A stretch of DNA of 64,000 bases. It comes from an uncultured Paracoccaceae bacterium (lineage in GTDB: Bacteria > Pseudomonadota > Alphaproteobacteria > Rhodobacterales > Rhodobacteraceae). Below, piece by piece: positions 19,315 to 29,553 of the stretch. The position numbers and the translations under genes were made by a program. Numbering within the stretch: the first letter of the stretch is position 1; every line of letters starts with the position of its first letter. The notes under the pieces were generated by a model. The model saw only the letters and a list, made by a program, of their open reading frames with translations, had not been told where the DNA came from and searched no databases. Where the stretch lies: contig CANMTR010000003.1 of the NCBI GenBank assembly GCA_947500825.1, positions 124,001 to 188,000 on the forward strand, in the 5' to 3' direction.

Positions 19315-19773
19315 ATGGCCGCAAGACTGATGAACGGAACCTGGGTCCTGATCGCCGATGGCGAGAAGGCCCTCATCCTCGAGAACCAGACGGACCACGA
19401 AGACCCCTATCTCACCGTCTTGGAAAAGGAAGAGCAGGAAAACCCGCCCAACCGCGAGCAGGCGGAAAACAAGCGGGGCCGCTTCAACGATGGAAGCGGC
19501 ATGCACCGTTCCGCCGTCGATGATACGGACTGGCACCAGCTCGCCAAAGATCGGTTCGCCGACGACTTGGCCGACATGCTGTACAAGAAGGCCCACAGGG
19601 GCGCCTTCGAAAGTATCGTGCTCGTGGCGGCGCCGGGCGTTCTGGGCGAGCTACGCGACAAGCTCCACCAGGAAGTTTCGTCGAAGGTGATCGCCGAGGT
19701 TCCCAAGACGCTCACCAATCACGGGTTGGGCGATATCGAGACCATCGTGCGCAAAGAGCTGGAAAACGGTTGA
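19315..19773 (+). CDS. Host_attach family protein
   Basis: 152-residue cytoplasmic protein of the family annotated as 'protein required for attachment to host cells'. The family start pattern NGTWVLIADGEKALIL is present, then a charged linker (NPPNREQAENKRGRF) with a conserved Phe, HRSAVDDTDWHQLAKDRFADDLADMLYKK, the strand IVLVAAPGVLGELRDKL and the ending KTLTNHGLGDIETIVRKEL. The family has been related by sequence to archaeo-eukaryotic release-factor-type (eRF1/Pelota) domains, so the attachment name may mislead. Nothing in the sequence indicates secretion. Confidence 0.87.
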   Translation: MAARLMNGTWVLIADGEKALILENQTDHEDPYLTVLEKEEQENPPNREQAENKRGRFNDGSGMHRSAVDDTDWHQLAKDRFADDLADMLYKKAHRGAFESIVLVAAPGVLGELRDKLHQEVSSKVIAEVPKTLTNHGLGDIETIVRKELENG

Positions 19774-19779
19774 GCGGTA

Positions 19780-19802
19780 GGCTTCGGGCATCGCCCGAAG
19801 CC
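19780..19802. terminator. Convergent hairpin terminator
   Basis: 10-base inverted repeat GGCTTCGGGC / GCCCGAAGCC with a 3-base loop, located between the convergent Host_attach and Fe-S scaffold genes. It lacks a long T-run on either side, so termination strength is uncertain. Confidence 0.6.
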
Positions 19803-19810
19803 GCCTTGCT

Positions 19811-20260
19811 TCAGGCGCAGGCGCTTTCCTCCGCCGATGCGAATGCCTCGCTCGCGGCATCGAGCGTCAGCATGATGGAGGCGTGGCGGTTCTTGTACTC
19901 CCGCGCCGGGAGCAGGACCTCCAAGCCGTCGAACGGGGCTTCGGGGGCCGGCCCGTTCTCCTTCAGCATTGCCTTGAGTTCGTCCCGGGCCCGCTCCACC
20001 TCGTAGCGCGTCCTGCCCATGATGGCGTGCCCCACGATCGCGGCCGCGGCTTGCCCCAGCGCGCAGGCCTTCACGTCCTGTCCATAGCGGACGATGCGGC
20101 CGTCCTCCACGTTCATGTCCACCACGACCGTCGACCCGCAAAGCGGCGAGCGTTTCTTCACGCTGGCCTGCGGGTCCGCCAGACGGTCGGTCAGCGGAAT
20201 ATCGGCGGCGAGTTCCAGGATGCGCCCGGAATAGAGCTTGATCAGATCGCTGTCGGCCAT
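19811..20260 (-). CDS. Iron-sulfur cluster assembly scaffold protein (NifU/IscU N-terminal family)
   Basis: 149-residue protein of the IscU/SufU-like fold on which Fe-S clusters are assembled. Conserved cysteines appear in SPLCGSTVVVDMN near residue 41 and KACALGQAAAAIVGHAI near 67, with a further Cys at the C-terminus (EESACA). The early part lacks the typical IscU NP.N opening, as in a short alphaproteobacterial variant group. It is not next to other isc or suf genes. Whether it acts as a scaffold or carrier cannot be told from sequence. Confidence 0.85.
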   Translation of the reverse strand: MADSDLIKLYSGRILELAADIPLTDRLADPQASVKKRSPLCGSTVVVDMNVEDGRIVRYGQDVKACALGQAAAAIVGHAIMGRTRYEVERARDELKAMLKENGPAPEAPFDGLEVLLPAREYKNRHASIMLTLDAASEAFASAEESACA

Positions 20261-20335
20261 GGCTTTCCCCTTGAGCGCTGCCCGTCTAGATAGGTCGGAC
20301 CACCCCGGCCCGAAAGCCCCCCGAAAGGACCCCCG

Positions 20336-20695
20336 ATGCCCTTCGATCCCGCCAGCCTGAACTACGACGCCCAGGGCCTCGTTCCGGCGATCGCACAGGA
20401 CGATGCGACGGGTGAAGTACTGATGATGGCCTGGATGTCGCGCGAGGCGGTGGCCAGGACGCTCTCTACCGGCCGCGTGACCTACTGGAGCCGGTCGCGA
20501 CGGGATTTCTGGGTCAAGGGCGAGACGAGCGGCCATCTTCAGCACCTCGTCGACATGCGGGTCGACTGCGACTCCGACTGCCTGCTTGTCCGGGTCCGTC
20601 AGGAGGGCCCGGCCTGCCATACGGGCCGGCGCAGTTGCTTCTACACCGCCATCCGCGACGGTGAGGAAGTGGAACTCATGGCGCCGGAAAACTGA
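20336..20695 (+). CDS. hisI: Phosphoribosyl-AMP cyclohydrolase
   Basis: Third enzyme of histidine biosynthesis, opening the adenine ring of phosphoribosyl-AMP (119 residues, monofunctional, no fused HisE domain). Zinc and magnesium ligands are visible in [15 protein letters not shown] (Asp-X-Asp/Cys motif near 79-86) and [13 protein letters not shown] (Cys near 96 and 103); [10 protein letters not shown] near 44 is also family-typical. The start has an AAAGGACCCCCG ribosome-binding site. The last 20 bases overlap the convergent gluQRS gene. Confidence 0.96.
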   Translation: MPFDPASLNYDAQGLVPAIAQDDATGEVLMMAWMSREAVARTLSTGRVTYWSRSRRDFWVKGETSGHLQHLVDMRVDCDSDCLLVRVRQEGPACHTGRRSCFYTAIRDGEEVELMAPEN

Positions 20696-21536
20696 GACCC
20701 AGCGTCGCGCGTATCTCCGCGGGCGTCGCTCCGTCGGCACGATAGGCGGCGATCTCGCGGGCGGCATCGCGCTTGGCCAGCCGCTGGCCGGTCTCGTCCC
20801 GGATAAGGCGATGATGGTGATAGACTGGCGTCGCCAGGCCGAGGAGCCTTTGGAGCAGAACGTGGATCGGCGTGGCCTCGAACAGGTCCTCGCCGCGAAC
20901 GACGTGGGTGATGCCCTGAGCTGCGTCGTCGAGCGCCACGGAAAGGTGGTAGGACGTTCCCATGTCCCGCCGCGCCACCACGATGTCGCCGACGTTTTCC
21001 AGCATCCTTTCGGGCGGAACTTCGACCGTTCCCGCGGCGATGTCCCCTTCTTCCTCGAAGCGGAGATCGGGCGCCATCGCCAGGGCCCGGTCCATGTGGA
21101 GGCGCAGGGCGGCGCCCTCGGGGTCGCGGTCGGCGTGCTTGCAGGTGCCGGGATAGACGACACCGTCGGGGCCCAGGAGCGGCACGCCCTCCTGCGGGGC
21201 GGAGGCGGCGGCGCGGATGTCGCGGCGGGAACAGGTGCAGGGATAGGTCAGGCCCATGGCGGTCAGGCGGCCGAGCGCCTCGCGATAGGTCTCCAGCCGC
21301 CTCGATTGCCGCATCACCGGGCGCGGCCAGTCGAGGCCGAGCCATGCGAGGTCCTCGAATATCCCAGCTTCCCAACGAGGTCTGGACCGCCCCTGATCTA
21401 TATCCTCGATCCGGAGGAGGAACCTGCCGCCGCCCGCGCGGGCCATGTCGTGAGAGAGCATGGCCGAGAAGGCATGACCGAGGTGCAGAGGCCCCGTGGG
21501 AGAGGGCGCGAACCGCGTGATCGGCGGGCCGCTCAC
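20676..21536 (-). CDS. gluQRS: Glutamyl-Q tRNA(Asp) synthetase
   Basis: Paralogue of glutamyl-tRNA synthetase lacking the anticodon-binding domain; it glutamylates queuosine in the anticodon of tRNA-Asp. 286 residues with [14 protein letters not shown] near 8-21 (HIGH motif), [13 protein letters not shown] near 40, zinc-type cysteines in CTCSRRD near 100 and GTCKHAD near 128, and LAKRDAARE replacing the KMSKS loop. The GTG start overlaps the trmFO stop (GTGA). Two tRNA-Asp(GTC) genes, possible substrates, are in the same window at 53.7-53.9 kb. Confidence 0.94.
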   Translation of the reverse strand: MSGPPITRFAPSPTGPLHLGHAFSAMLSHDMARAGGGRFLLRIEDIDQGRSRPRWEAGIFEDLAWLGLDWPRPVMRQSRRLETYREALGRLTAMGLTYPCTCSRRDIRAAASAPQEGVPLLGPDGVVYPGTCKHADRDPEGAALRLHMDRALAMAPDLRFEEEGDIAAGTVEVPPERMLENVGDIVVARRDMGTSYHLSVALDDAAQGITHVVRGEDLFEATPIHVLLQRLLGLATPVYHHHRLIRDETGQRLAKRDAAREIAAYRADGATPAEIRATLGLSFPAP

Positions 21537-22888
21537 GCGGCGTCGGTCAGGGCCTTGCCCGCAAGCCAGCTCGTCCAGTCGGCCTTGGCACGGTCGGTAT
21601 AAGCCTTGTAGCGGGCAGGACGGTTGCGACGCCCGCCCTTGAGATCGACGGGCGGGAACAGTCCGAAATTGACGTTCATGGGCTGGAACGTCTTGGCGTC
21701 AGCCCCGCCGGTAATGTGGGTCACGAGCGCCCCCATGGCGGTCGTCGGCGGCACCGGTGCCGTGGCCTGGCCCGTGATCTCGGACACGGCGAGACGCCCT
21801 GCGAGAAGGCCCATGGCCGCGCTTTCCACGTATCCCTCGACGCCCGTGATCTGACCCGCGAAGCGCACATTGGGCCGCGACCGGAGGCGAAGCTGGTCGT
21901 CCAGAAGGGTCGGCGAGTTTATGAAGGTATTGCGGTGGATGCCGCCGAGGCGGGCGAAACGAGCTTCTTCGAGTCCGGGAATCGTCCTGAAAACAGCGGC
22001 TTGGGCGCCGTATTTCATCTTCGTCTGGAAGCCGACGATGTTGTAGAGCGTTCCCAGCGCGTTGTCCCGTCGAAGCTGGACGACGGCGTGTGGCTTGACG
22101 TCCGGGTTGTGGGGGTCGGTCAGGCCGCGGGGCTTCATGGGGCCGTGGCGCAGGGTCTCGCGACCGCGTTCGGCCATGACCTCGATGGGCAGGCAGCCGT
22201 CGAAGTAGTTGGCCGTCTCCCCCTCGTGGAACTCGGCCTTGTCGGCGGCGAGGAGCGCGTCGATGAAGGCCTCGTAGGTCTCGCGATCCATCGGGCAGTT
22301 GAGGTAGGCTGTGCGCTCCGCCTCGGTTTCACCCTTGTCGTAGCGCGACTGCATCCAGGCGCGGGACATGTCGATCGAGTCGTGGTGCACGATGGGCGCG
22401 ATGGCGTCGAAGAAGGCGAGCTGGTCGGCGCCCGTCTCGGCCCGGATCGCCTCGGCCAGCGCGCCGGAGGTCAGGGGGCCGGTGGCGACGATCCAGTGAC
22501 CTTCGGAAGGAATTTCCGAAATTTCAGCGTCTTGAACGGTGATCTTCGGGTGGGATCTGAGCCGCTCCGTCACCGCCTCGGCGAAGGGGTCGCGGTCCAC
22601 CGCGAGGGCGCCGCCGGCGGGAAGGCGGTGGGCGTCGGCCACCTCCATCACCAATCCGCCGGCCTGGCGCATCTCCCAGTGGAGAAGGCCGACGGCGTTC
22701 TGCTCGTCGTCGTCGGACCGGAACGAGTTGGAGCATACCATCTCGGCCAGGTTGCCGGTGCGGTGGGCGAAGGTGCCGATCCGGGGGCGCATCTCGTGGA
22801 TGACCACCTCGACACCGGCCTGGGCGGCCTGCCAGGCCGCCTCGGACCCGGCCATGCCGCCGCCGATTATGTTCAGTTTGCGGGTCAT
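21533..22888 (-). CDS. trmFO: Methylenetetrahydrofolate--tRNA-(uracil-5-)-methyltransferase TrmFO
   Basis: FAD- and folate-dependent enzyme that makes ribothymidine at position 54 of tRNAs, related to GidA/MnmG (451 residues). The FAD-binding motif [17 protein letters not shown] lies at 9-25; [11 protein letters not shown] near 50, SRYDKGE.EAYLNCPM near 180 and [14 protein letters not shown] near 410 are family signatures. It is upstream of and overlaps gluQRS, forming a two-gene tRNA-modification unit. Confidence 0.95.
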   Translation of the reverse strand: MTRKLNIIGGGMAGSEAAWQAAQAGVEVVIHEMRPRIGTFAHRTGNLAEMVCSNSFRSDDDEQNAVGLLHWEMRQAGGLVMEVADAHRLPAGGALAVDRDPFAEAVTERLRSHPKITVQDAEISEIPSEGHWIVATGPLTSGALAEAIRAETGADQLAFFDAIAPIVHHDSIDMSRAWMQSRYDKGETEAERTAYLNCPMDRETYEAFIDALLAADKAEFHEGETANYFDGCLPIEVMAERGRETLRHGPMKPRGLTDPHNPDVKPHAVVQLRRDNALGTLYNIVGFQTKMKYGAQAAVFRTIPGLEEARFARLGGIHRNTFINSPTLLDDQLRLRSRPNVRFAGQITGVEGYVESAAMGLLAGRLAVSEITGQATAPVPPTTAMGALVTHITGGADAKTFQPMNVNFGLFPPVDLKGGRRNRPARYKAYTDRAKADWTSWLAGKALTDAA

Positions 22889-22947
22889 TTCGTCCCTTTC
22901 GGATTCCCGGCGGATTCGCGTCGGAATCCCGCCGGGTTAATTTTCCC

Positions 22948-25686
22948 TTACGACTCGCCGTCGGGCTCGTCGAGATCGGCCTCCTGCGGCTCGGCGATCC
23001 AGGCCACCGAGACGACCTCCTCGCCCGGGCCGGTGTTGAACACGCGCACGCCGCCCGCGCCGCGGGAGCGGAAGGAGATCCCGTCCACCGGCACGCGGAT
23101 CGACTGCCCGCGGGAGGTGGCCAGCATGATCTGGTCGTCCATGTCGACGGGGAAGCTCGCCACGAGGGGGCCGCCGCGCATGGCCTTGTCCATGGCCATG
23201 ACGCCCTGTCCGCCGCGGCCGCGCACGGGATAGTCATGGGAGGAGGAAAGCTTGCCGGTGCCGGCTTGGGTGATCGTCAGGATCAGATCCTCGGCGGCCG
23301 ACATCTGGGCGTAACGCTCCTGGGAGAAATCGCGCGCCTCCGTCGCCGTCTCGTCGTCGTCGGCCTCGGGTTCCTCGGTGACGCCGGCCATGGCGCGGCG
23401 CATCTTGAGGTAGGTCTGCCGCTCGTCGGAGCCGGCCTCGAAATGGCGGATGATGGCCATGGAGACGACCCGGTCGCCGTCCGCGAGGCGGATGCCGCGC
23501 ACGCCGGTGGAATCGCGGCCCTTGAAGACTCGCACGTCGGTGGTGGGGAAGCGGATGGCGCGCCCCAGCGCGGTGACGAGCATCACGTCCTCGGCCTCGG
23601 AGGCGATGCGCGCGTTCACGAGGAAGACGTCCTCGGGCAGCTTCATCGCGATCTTGCCGTTGCGCATGACGTTGGTGAAGTCCGACAGGGCGTTGCGGCG
23701 CACATGGCCGTCGGAGGTGGAGAAGACGATCTGCAGCTCGTCCCAGTCCTCCTCGGCGCGGTCCACGGGCATGATCGCGGCGATGGAGGTGCCCCGCGTC
23801 ATCCCGTCGATCACGTTGCGGATGTCGCGGCCCCGCGCGGTGCGCGAGCCCTGGGGCAGGCGCCAGGTCTTGAGCTTGTAGGCCATCCCGTCGGTGGAGA
23901 AGATCAGGAGCGGCGTGTGCGTGTTGGCAACGAAGAGCGTGGTGATCACGTCCTCGTCCTTGGTCGCCATGCCCGACAGGCCCTTGCCGCCGCGCCGCTG
24001 GGAGCGGAACTCGTGCAGGGGCGTGCGCTTGACGTAACCGCTCGCGGTGACGGTCACGACCATGTCCTCGCGCTCGATCAGGTCCTCGTCTTCCATGTCG
24101 CCGGCCCAGTCGACGATCTCGGTCCGTCGGGGAACGGCGAAATCGTCGCGCACCTTGGTCAGCTCTTCGGAGATGATGGCCATGATGCGCTCGCGCGAGC
24201 GCAGGATGTCGAGGTAGTCGCGGATCTTTCCCGCCAGGTCCTCGAGCTCGTCGGTGACCTCCTTGACGCCGAGCTGCGTCAGCCGCTGGAGGCGCAGCTC
24301 CAGGATGGCGCGGGCCTGGGTCTCGGACAGGTTGTAGGTGCCGTCGTCGTTCATCGTGTGGCCGGGATCGTCGATCAGGCGAATGAAGGGCGCGATCTCT
24401 TCGGCGGGCCAGCGGCGCTCCTTGAGGCGGCTGCGCGCCTCGGGCGCGTCGGCCGAGGAGCGGATGGTCTGCACCACCTCGTCCACGTTGGCGACGGCGA
24501 CGGCGAGGCCGCACAGGACATGGGCGCGCTCGCGGGCCTTTCGCAGGTCATGGGCGGTGCGCCGGGCCACGACCTCCTCGCGGAAGGTGATGAAGTGGGT
24601 GAGGAAATCGCGCAAGGCGAGCTGCTCGGGCCGGCCGCCGTGGAGCGCGAGCATGTTGCAGCCGAAGGAGGTCTGCATCGGCGTGAAGCGCCAGAGCTGG
24701 TTCAGGACCACGTCCGCGGTCGCGTCCTTCTTCAGCTCGACGACCACCCGCACGCCGACGCGGTCGCTCTCGTCCTGCACCGCCGAGATGCCCTCGATCC
24801 GCTTTTCCTTGGCGAGTTCGGCGATGCGCTCCACGAGGCTCGCCTTGTTCACCTGGTAGGGGATCTCGTCGAGCACGATGGCCTCGCGGCCCCTGGCGAT
24901 CTCCTCCACCCGGGTCCTGGCGCGGATGATGACCGAGCCACGCCCCTCGAGATATGCCTTGCGCGCGCCCGACCGGCCCAGGATCAGGCCGCCCGTGGGA
25001 AAGTCGGGCCCGGGGATCATCTCCAGGAGCCGATCGGTGGAGAGGTCGGGGTCCGCGATCAGGGCGAGGGTGGCGTCCACGACCTCGCCGAGGTTGTGGG
25101 GCGGGATGTTGGTCGCCATGCCCACGGCGATGCCGCCGGCGCCGTTGACCAGCATGTTGGGAAAGCGCGCGGGCAGGACCGTGGGCTCCAGGTCCTTGCC
25201 GTCGTAATTGTCCTGGAAGTCCACCGTCTCCTTCTCGATGTCGGCGAGAAGGGCCTGGGCGGGCCGGTCCATGCGGACCTCGGTGTAGCGCATGGCGGCG
25301 GGATTGTCGCCGTCCATGGAGCCGAAATTGCCCTGTCCGTCCAGCAGCGGCAGGGACATGGAGAAGTCCTGCGCCATGCGTACCAGCGCCTCGTAGATCG
25401 CCGAGTCGCCGTGCGGGTGGTACTTGCCCATCACGTCGCCCACGGGGCGGGCGGACTTGCGGTAGGCCTTGTCGTGGGAATTGCCGCTCTCGTGCATGGC
25501 GTAGAGGATGCGGCGGTGGACGGGCTTCAGGCCGTCGCGCAGGTCGGGGATCGCGCGGGAGACGATCACGCTCATGGCATAGTCGAGGAAGGAGGACCGC
25601 ATCTCGTCGGCGATGTCGATCGACGGCCCGTCGGGGCGGGGGGCGTCCGCGATGTCGTCCTCGGGGGGGTCCGTCATGTCGCTCAC
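22948..25686 (-). CDS. gyrA: DNA gyrase subunit A
   Basis: Breakage-reunion subunit of gyrase, about 912 residues. The catalytic Tyr is in [10 protein letters not shown] near 134, the quinolone region reads [16 protein letters not shown] near 89-104 with Ser at the E. coli Ser83 position and Glu at the Asp87 position, and the GyrA box RRGGKGLSG is in the C-terminal domain. An acidic stretch of about 30 residues (near 750-780, [14 protein letters not shown]) interrupts the C-terminal beta-pinwheel; similar inserts occur in other alphaproteobacterial GyrA. A GTG start nine bases before ATG is preferred because GAGG lies 10 bases upstream of it. Confidence 0.96.
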   Translation of the reverse strand: MSDMTDPPEDDIADAPRPDGPSIDIADEMRSSFLDYAMSVIVSRAIPDLRDGLKPVHRRILYAMHESGNSHDKAYRKSARPVGDVMGKYHPHGDSAIYEALVRMAQDFSMSLPLLDGQGNFGSMDGDNPAAMRYTEVRMDRPAQALLADIEKETVDFQDNYDGKDLEPTVLPARFPNMLVNGAGGIAVGMATNIPPHNLGEVVDATLALIADPDLSTDRLLEMIPGPDFPTGGLILGRSGARKAYLEGRGSVIIRARTRVEEIARGREAIVLDEIPYQVNKASLVERIAELAKEKRIEGISAVQDESDRVGVRVVVELKKDATADVVLNQLWRFTPMQTSFGCNMLALHGGRPEQLALRDFLTHFITFREEVVARRTAHDLRKARERAHVLCGLAVAVANVDEVVQTIRSSADAPEARSRLKERRWPAEEIAPFIRLIDDPGHTMNDDGTYNLSETQARAILELRLQRLTQLGVKEVTDELEDLAGKIRDYLDILRSRERIMAIISEELTKVRDDFAVPRRTEIVDWAGDMEDEDLIEREDMVVTVTASGYVKRTPLHEFRSQRRGGKGLSGMATKDEDVITTLFVANTHTPLLIFSTDGMAYKLKTWRLPQGSRTARGRDIRNVIDGMTRGTSIAAIMPVDRAEEDWDELQIVFSTSDGHVRRNALSDFTNVMRNGKIAMKLPEDVFLVNARIASEAEDVMLVTALGRAIRFPTTDVRVFKGRDSTGVRGIRLADGDRVVSMAIIRHFEAGSDERQTYLKMRRAMAGVTEEPEADDDETATEARDFSQERYAQMSAAEDLILTITQAGTGKLSSSHDYPVRGRGGQGVMAMDKAMRGGPLVASFPVDMDDQIMLATSRGQSIRVPVDGISFRSRGAGGVRVFNTGPGEEVVSVAWIAEPQEADLDEPDGES

Positions 25687-25725
25687 GGGTCTGCTGCCTC
25701 GAAATCCTAGATATTGTTGACACCC

Positions 25726-25755
25726 ATCATAGCAGGAGGCGCATCTGGTGTGCAA
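25726..25755 (-). promoter_or_regulatory. Probable sigma-70 promoter of gyrA
   Basis: On the minus strand TTGCAC (25755-25750) and TATGAT (25731-25726) are separated by 18 bases, about 40 bases upstream of the gyrA start. The fit to the consensus is good. The opposite strand carries a TTGACA at 25717-25722, which has no convincing -10 box for usg. Confidence 0.6.
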
Positions 25756-25865
25756 TCGGATCAGGGCCGGTGGCAGCCATGCGACGTGAGTGCCAATGCG
25801 CTGTTTTCGTTGATTTCCTCGGCGAAGGCGTCAGTCTGGGGCAGGGGAGAGACATGGAGGGCCCC

Positions 25866-26129
25866 ATGACCGAGACCGAGATGATGCTGAAGGGATACGG
25901 GTTGACGACGGCGGAAGTCTTCTACCGGATGCCGGACTACCGGAACGTGCTGAACAGCTATGTCTGGCAGGATTACGACCTCGTGCCGGACCATCCGCGG
26001 CTGTTCGACTTCGTGGACTTCTGGCGGCGCGAGATCGAGGGGCCGCTCCACTCGGTGCGCTTCACCCATCGGCGCATGATCGCGCCGGGGGAGTGGCGCC
26101 GGGTGACGGGCGAGTTCGCCCTGCACTGA
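25866..26129 (+). CDS. usg: Usg family protein
   Basis: Short protein (87 residues) of the Usg family, first noted next to trp genes in Caulobacter and widespread in alphaproteobacteria; its function is unknown. Recognisable blocks are MLKGYGLTTAEVFYRMPD, YVWQDYDLVPDHPRLFDF, WRREIEGPLHSVRF and GEWRRVTGEFALH at the end. An in-frame ATG 12 bases upstream (25854) is an alternative start; 25866 is preferred because GGAGGG lies just upstream of it. It is divergent from gyrA and stands alone. Confidence 0.88.
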   Translation: MTETEMMLKGYGLTTAEVFYRMPDYRNVLNSYVWQDYDLVPDHPRLFDFVDFWRREIEGPLHSVRFTHRRMIAPGEWRRVTGEFALH

Positions 26130-26396
26130 GCACCCGCGGACCGACAGGACGCGCCGGCGTGGTCTGGAGTGGGAAGGCGCGCGGACAAGGCGGGGGCTTG
26201 CCCTGGTTCCCCCCCGCCACGACCATCGATGCAGGGCCGGTCGCGTCTTCGCTTCGCGGCCTTCGGCTTGCCAGCCTGTACCGCGCTTAAAGATTGACCC
26301 CGGTGGCTTAACGGCGCGCTAACGGGGCCGCTTTGCCTGCCCGAGATACCCCGGCGGCCGGCCCGGTTGCCCGCACCCGCCGTCCGGGGCCGTGCG
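26130..26396. other. Intergenic region between usg and typA
   Basis: About 270 bases without a supportable gene, between the 3' ends of usg (+) and typA (-). It contains GC-rich hairpin material and, at 26331-26354, a minus-strand copy of the CCGGGGTA...GGC..AAAG block described at 13833-13856. I see no promoter or RNA gene. Confidence 0.5.
26331..26354 (-). repeat. Second copy of the extragenic repeat block
   Basis: Read on the minus strand the sequence is CCGGGGTATCTCGGGCAGG followed by CAAAG, related to CCGGGGTACTTGGCG... after the SDR gene. It lies just after the typA stop, where a repeat or terminator function would be expected. Confidence 0.4.
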
Positions 26397-28214
26397 TCAG
26401 GCCGACTTGGCGTGACGCTTGCGCTCGTGGGGGTCGAGGTACTTCTTGCGCAGGCGCACCGCGTTCGGCGTGACCTCCACCAGCTCGTCGTCGTCGATAT
26501 AGGCGATGGCCTGTTCCAGCGTCAGCGTGACCGGCGTGGTCAGGCGCACCGCCTCGTCGGTGCCGGAAGCGCGCACGTTGGTGAGCTTCTTGCCCTTGAG
26601 GGGGTTCACCTCCAGGTCGTTTTCGCGCGCGTGCTCGCCGATGATCATGCCCACGTAGATGTTCTCCTGGGAGCCGATGAACATCTTGCCGCGATCCTCG
26701 AGGTTGAAGAGCGCGTAGGCCACGGACTGGCCGTTCTCCATCGAGATCAGCACGCCCTGGCGGCGGCCCGGGATCGTGCCCTTGTGGGGGGTCCAGCCGT
26801 GGAAGACGCGGTTCAGGACGCCGGTGCCGCGGGTGTCGGTGAGGAACTCGCCGTGGTAGCCGATCAGCCCGCGGGAGGGAACGTGGGCGACGATGCGGGT
26901 CTTGCCCGCGCCGGACTGCTTCATCTCCACCAGGTCGCCCTTGCGGGGGCCGGTGAGCTTCTCGATCACGGCGCCGGAATACTCGTCGTCCACGTCGATC
27001 GTGGCTTCCTCGACGGGCTCCTGCATCTCGCCGTCGACCTCGCGCATCAGGACCTGGGGGCGGGAGATCGACAGCTCGAACCCCTCGCGACGCATGTTCT
27101 CGATCAGGACGCCCATCTGCAGCTCGCCCCGGCCCGAAACGACGAAGGATTCGCCCCCTTCGGTGTCGTCCACGCGGATGGCGACGTTCTGCTCCGCCTC
27201 CTTCATCAGCCGCTCGCGGATGACGCGGGATTGGACCTTCTTGCCGTCGCGGCCCGCCAACGGCGAGTCGTTGATGCCGAAGGTGACGGAGATGGTCGGC
27301 GGGTCGATGGGCTGGGAGGGTAGGGCGTCGTCCACCGCGAGGGCGCAGATCGTGTCGGCCACGGTGGCCTTGTCCATGCCCGACAGGGTGATGATGTCGC
27401 CCGCCACCGCTTCGTCGATGTCGTCGTATCCGAGGCCGCGGAAGGCCTGGATGCGCGAGACGCGGAACTGCTCGATCTTCTGTCCCTGGCGCGACAGGGC
27501 CTGGACGGTGGCACCCGCCTTCAGCTTGCCGGACTCGACGCGCCCCGTCAGCAGCCGGCCCAGGAACGGGTCGGCCGAGAGGGTGGTGGCGAGCATGCGG
27601 AAATCGTCGTCCTGCTTCTGCTGCTGCTTGGGGGGCGGCACGTGGCGGACGACGAGGTTGAACAGCGCGGAGAGGTCCTTGCGCGGACCGTCGAGCTCGG
27701 GATCGCACCAGCCCGAGCGCCCGGAGGCGTAGAGATGGGGGAAGTCGAGCTGGTCCTCATCCGCATCCAGCGCGGCGAAGAGGTCGAACACCTCGTCGAG
27801 CGCCCGGTCGGGCTCGGCGTCTGGCTTGTCGACCTTGTTGAGGACCACGATGGGGCGCAGGCCCAGGGCCAGCGCCTTGGAGGTGACGAACTTGGTCTGG
27901 GGCATCGGCCCCTCGGCCGCGTCCACCAGGAGCACGACGCCGTCGACCATCGACAGGATCCGCTCCACCTCGCCGCCGAAATCGGCGTGGCCGGGGGTGT
28001 CGACGATGTTGATGCGGGTGTCCTTCCAGACCACCGAGGTGTTCTTGGCCAGGATGGTGATGCCGCGCTCGCGCTCCAGGTCGTTGGAGTCCATGGCCCG
28101 CTCCGCCACCTGCTGGTTCTCGCGGAAGGCGCCGGACTGTTTGAGGAGCTCGTCCACCAGGGTGGTCTTGCCGTGGTCCACGTGGGCGATGATGGCGATG
28201 TTTCGCAGGTCCAT
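26397..28214 (-). CDS. typA: Translational GTPase TypA/BipA
   Basis: Ribosome-binding GTPase of the EF-G family involved in 50S assembly and stress or cold growth (605 residues, normal). Motifs: [19 protein letters not shown] (P-loop, 10-28), [15 protein letters not shown] (switch I), [14 protein letters not shown] (switch II), [14 protein letters not shown], and the C-terminal BipA-specific block [19 protein letters not shown] near 420. A good ATG start stands 13 residues before the P-loop, as in homologues. Monocistronic. Confidence 0.97.
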   Translation of the reverse strand: MDLRNIAIIAHVDHGKTTLVDELLKQSGAFRENQQVAERAMDSNDLERERGITILAKNTSVVWKDTRINIVDTPGHADFGGEVERILSMVDGVVLLVDAAEGPMPQTKFVTSKALALGLRPIVVLNKVDKPDAEPDRALDEVFDLFAALDADEDQLDFPHLYASGRSGWCDPELDGPRKDLSALFNLVVRHVPPPKQQQKQDDDFRMLATTLSADPFLGRLLTGRVESGKLKAGATVQALSRQGQKIEQFRVSRIQAFRGLGYDDIDEAVAGDIITLSGMDKATVADTICALAVDDALPSQPIDPPTISVTFGINDSPLAGRDGKKVQSRVIRERLMKEAEQNVAIRVDDTEGGESFVVSGRGELQMGVLIENMRREGFELSISRPQVLMREVDGEMQEPVEEATIDVDDEYSGAVIEKLTGPRKGDLVEMKQSGAGKTRIVAHVPSRGLIGYHGEFLTDTRGTGVLNRVFHGWTPHKGTIPGRRQGVLISMENGQSVAYALFNLEDRGKMFIGSQENIYVGMIIGEHARENDLEVNPLKGKKLTNVRASGTDEAVRLTTPVTLTLEQAIAYIDDDELVEVTPNAVRLRKKYLDPHERKRHAKSA

Positions 28215-28283
28215 GGGGTGTCCTTGAGGGGGTCGCGGGGGCCTTAACGCGCGCCCGGCCGGATGGGAAGCGGCAAAGCCGCC

Positions 28284-29186
28284 TCAGGCGTCGCGATCGT
28301 CGGCATCGCGGGACAGGGCAAGCGGGTCCTTGAAGGTCAGCGTCCGGTAGGGGAACGGGATCTCGATCCCGGCGCCGTCGAGGGCGCGCTTGACGGCGGC
28401 CACGACGCTGTCGCGGGAGCGGCGGATGTCGACGGGGCGCGAACCGGTCCACCAGGTGACCTCGAAGTTGATCGCGCTGTCGGCAAACTCCTGGGCGAAG
28501 ATCTGCACGTCCTTCACGTCGTCGCGCACCGAATCGACCTCGTGGACGGCCGCGGCGATGACCTCGCGCGCGGCATCCACGTCCTCGCCGTAGGCGACGC
28601 CGACGATGATCGTGGTGCGGCGCAGGCTTGCGGCGGTGCGGATGGTGACGGGGTTCTTGTAGAACATGGCGTTGGGGGCGACGACGAGCTGGCCGTCGGT
28701 CTGGCGGATATGGGTGTCGCGCACGGTGATGTCCTCGACCTGGCCGTCGATACCCTGGCACTCGATGAAGTCGGACTTGGAGAACGGCTCGCGGATCAGC
28801 AGCAGGACGCCGGCGAGGAAGTTCTCGAACACGTCCTTGAAGGCGAAACCGATGGCCACGCCGCCGACGCCGAGCGCGGTCAGCGCGCGGCCCGGGGTGA
28901 TCGACGGGAACGCGATGGTCAGCGCGATCAGCGCGCCCATGAGCCACAGGCCCACGGTCAGCAGCATCAGGACCACGTCCTGGAGCGCGCTGCGGATGCG
29001 CGCCCGGCCCAGGGCGCGCGGCACGATCCGGCCGATCACGGCGATCGCCGCCCAGACGACGACCAGGAACAGGAGCGCGAAGACCACCTGCGGCAGGAAG
29101 CGCCAGAACGCGGCGGCGTAGCCCGAGAGCTGGTCGCGCATGGGCGCGGGCAAGACGGCGAGGATCGGGGCGAGCCAGTCGGTCAT
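28284..29186 (-). CDS. Mechanosensitive ion channel family protein (MscS type)
   Basis: Inner-membrane channel of the small-conductance family, 300 residues. Three or four hydrophobic helices occupy the N-terminal half. The pore-lining Gly/Ala-rich helix and beta domain follow in ALTALGVGGVAIGFAFKDVFENFLAGVLLLIREPF near 100-135, then DITVRDTHIRQTDGQLVVAPNAMFYKNPV, the conserved MscS beta domain, and a C-terminal alpha/beta part. It releases solutes on hypo-osmotic shock. Between typA and the SMR gene, all on the same strand. Confidence 0.93.
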   Translation of the reverse strand: MTDWLAPILAVLPAPMRDQLSGYAAAFWRFLPQVVFALLFLVVVWAAIAVIGRIVPRALGRARIRSALQDVVLMLLTVGLWLMGALIALTIAFPSITPGRALTALGVGGVAIGFAFKDVFENFLAGVLLLIREPFSKSDFIECQGIDGQVEDITVRDTHIRQTDGQLVVAPNAMFYKNPVTIRTAASLRRTTIIVGVAYGEDVDAAREVIAAAVHEVDSVRDDVKDVQIFAQEFADSAINFEVTWWTGSRPVDIRRSRDSVVAAVKRALDGAGIEIPFPYRTLTFKDPLALSRDADDRDA

Positions 29187-29223
29187 GGCCGCGAAGATAG
29201 CCTGCCGCGCCGTCTTTACGAGA

Positions 29224-29553
29224 TCAGTGCTGCGCGGTGCCCGAGAAGAGCTGGATCACCAGGATGCCCGCGAGGATCAGGCCCATCCCGAGGATCGCCG
29301 GCATGTCGAGCCGCTGGCCGAACACGATCCAGCCGATGAGAGCGATGAACAGGATGCCCAGGCCCGACCAGACGGCATAGGCCACGCCGACGGGAAGCGT
29401 CCTGAGCGTGAGCGACAGGAACCAGAACGCCACCGCGTAGCCCGCGACGACGAGGATCGACGGCCCGAGCCTGGTGAACTGCTGGCTGGCCTGAAGCGCC
29501 GAGGTGCCGATCGTCTCGGCCGCGACGGCGAGGATGAGATAGATGTAGGGCAT
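29224..29553 (-). CDS. Small multidrug resistance (SMR) family transporter
   Basis: Four-helix membrane protein of 109 residues closely similar in pattern to EmrE: MPYIYLILAVAAETIGTSAL with the essential membrane Glu near 13, FTRLGPSILVVAGYAVAFWFL, PVGVAYAVWSGLGILFIALIGW and FGQRLDMPAILGMGLILAGILVIQL. It probably exports cationic compounds as an antiparallel dimer driven by protons. The start MPYIYL is chosen by analogy; upstream residues are not membrane-like. No regulator is adjacent, but a palindrome lies about 130 bases upstream. Confidence 0.93.
   Translation of the reverse strand: MPYIYLILAVAAETIGTSALQASQQFTRLGPSILVVAGYAVAFWFLSLTLRTLPVGVAYAVWSGLGILFIALIGWIVFGQRLDMPAILGMGLILAGILVIQLFSGTAQH

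Noticed and set aside
23236-25710. An 824-residue plus-strand frame opposite gyrA
   Set aside because: Antisense shadow of gyrA; no recognisable domain.
25717-25722. TTGACA on the plus strand as a usg promoter
   Set aside because: No acceptable -10 hexamer at 16-18 bases; the better promoter is on the minus strand for gyrA.
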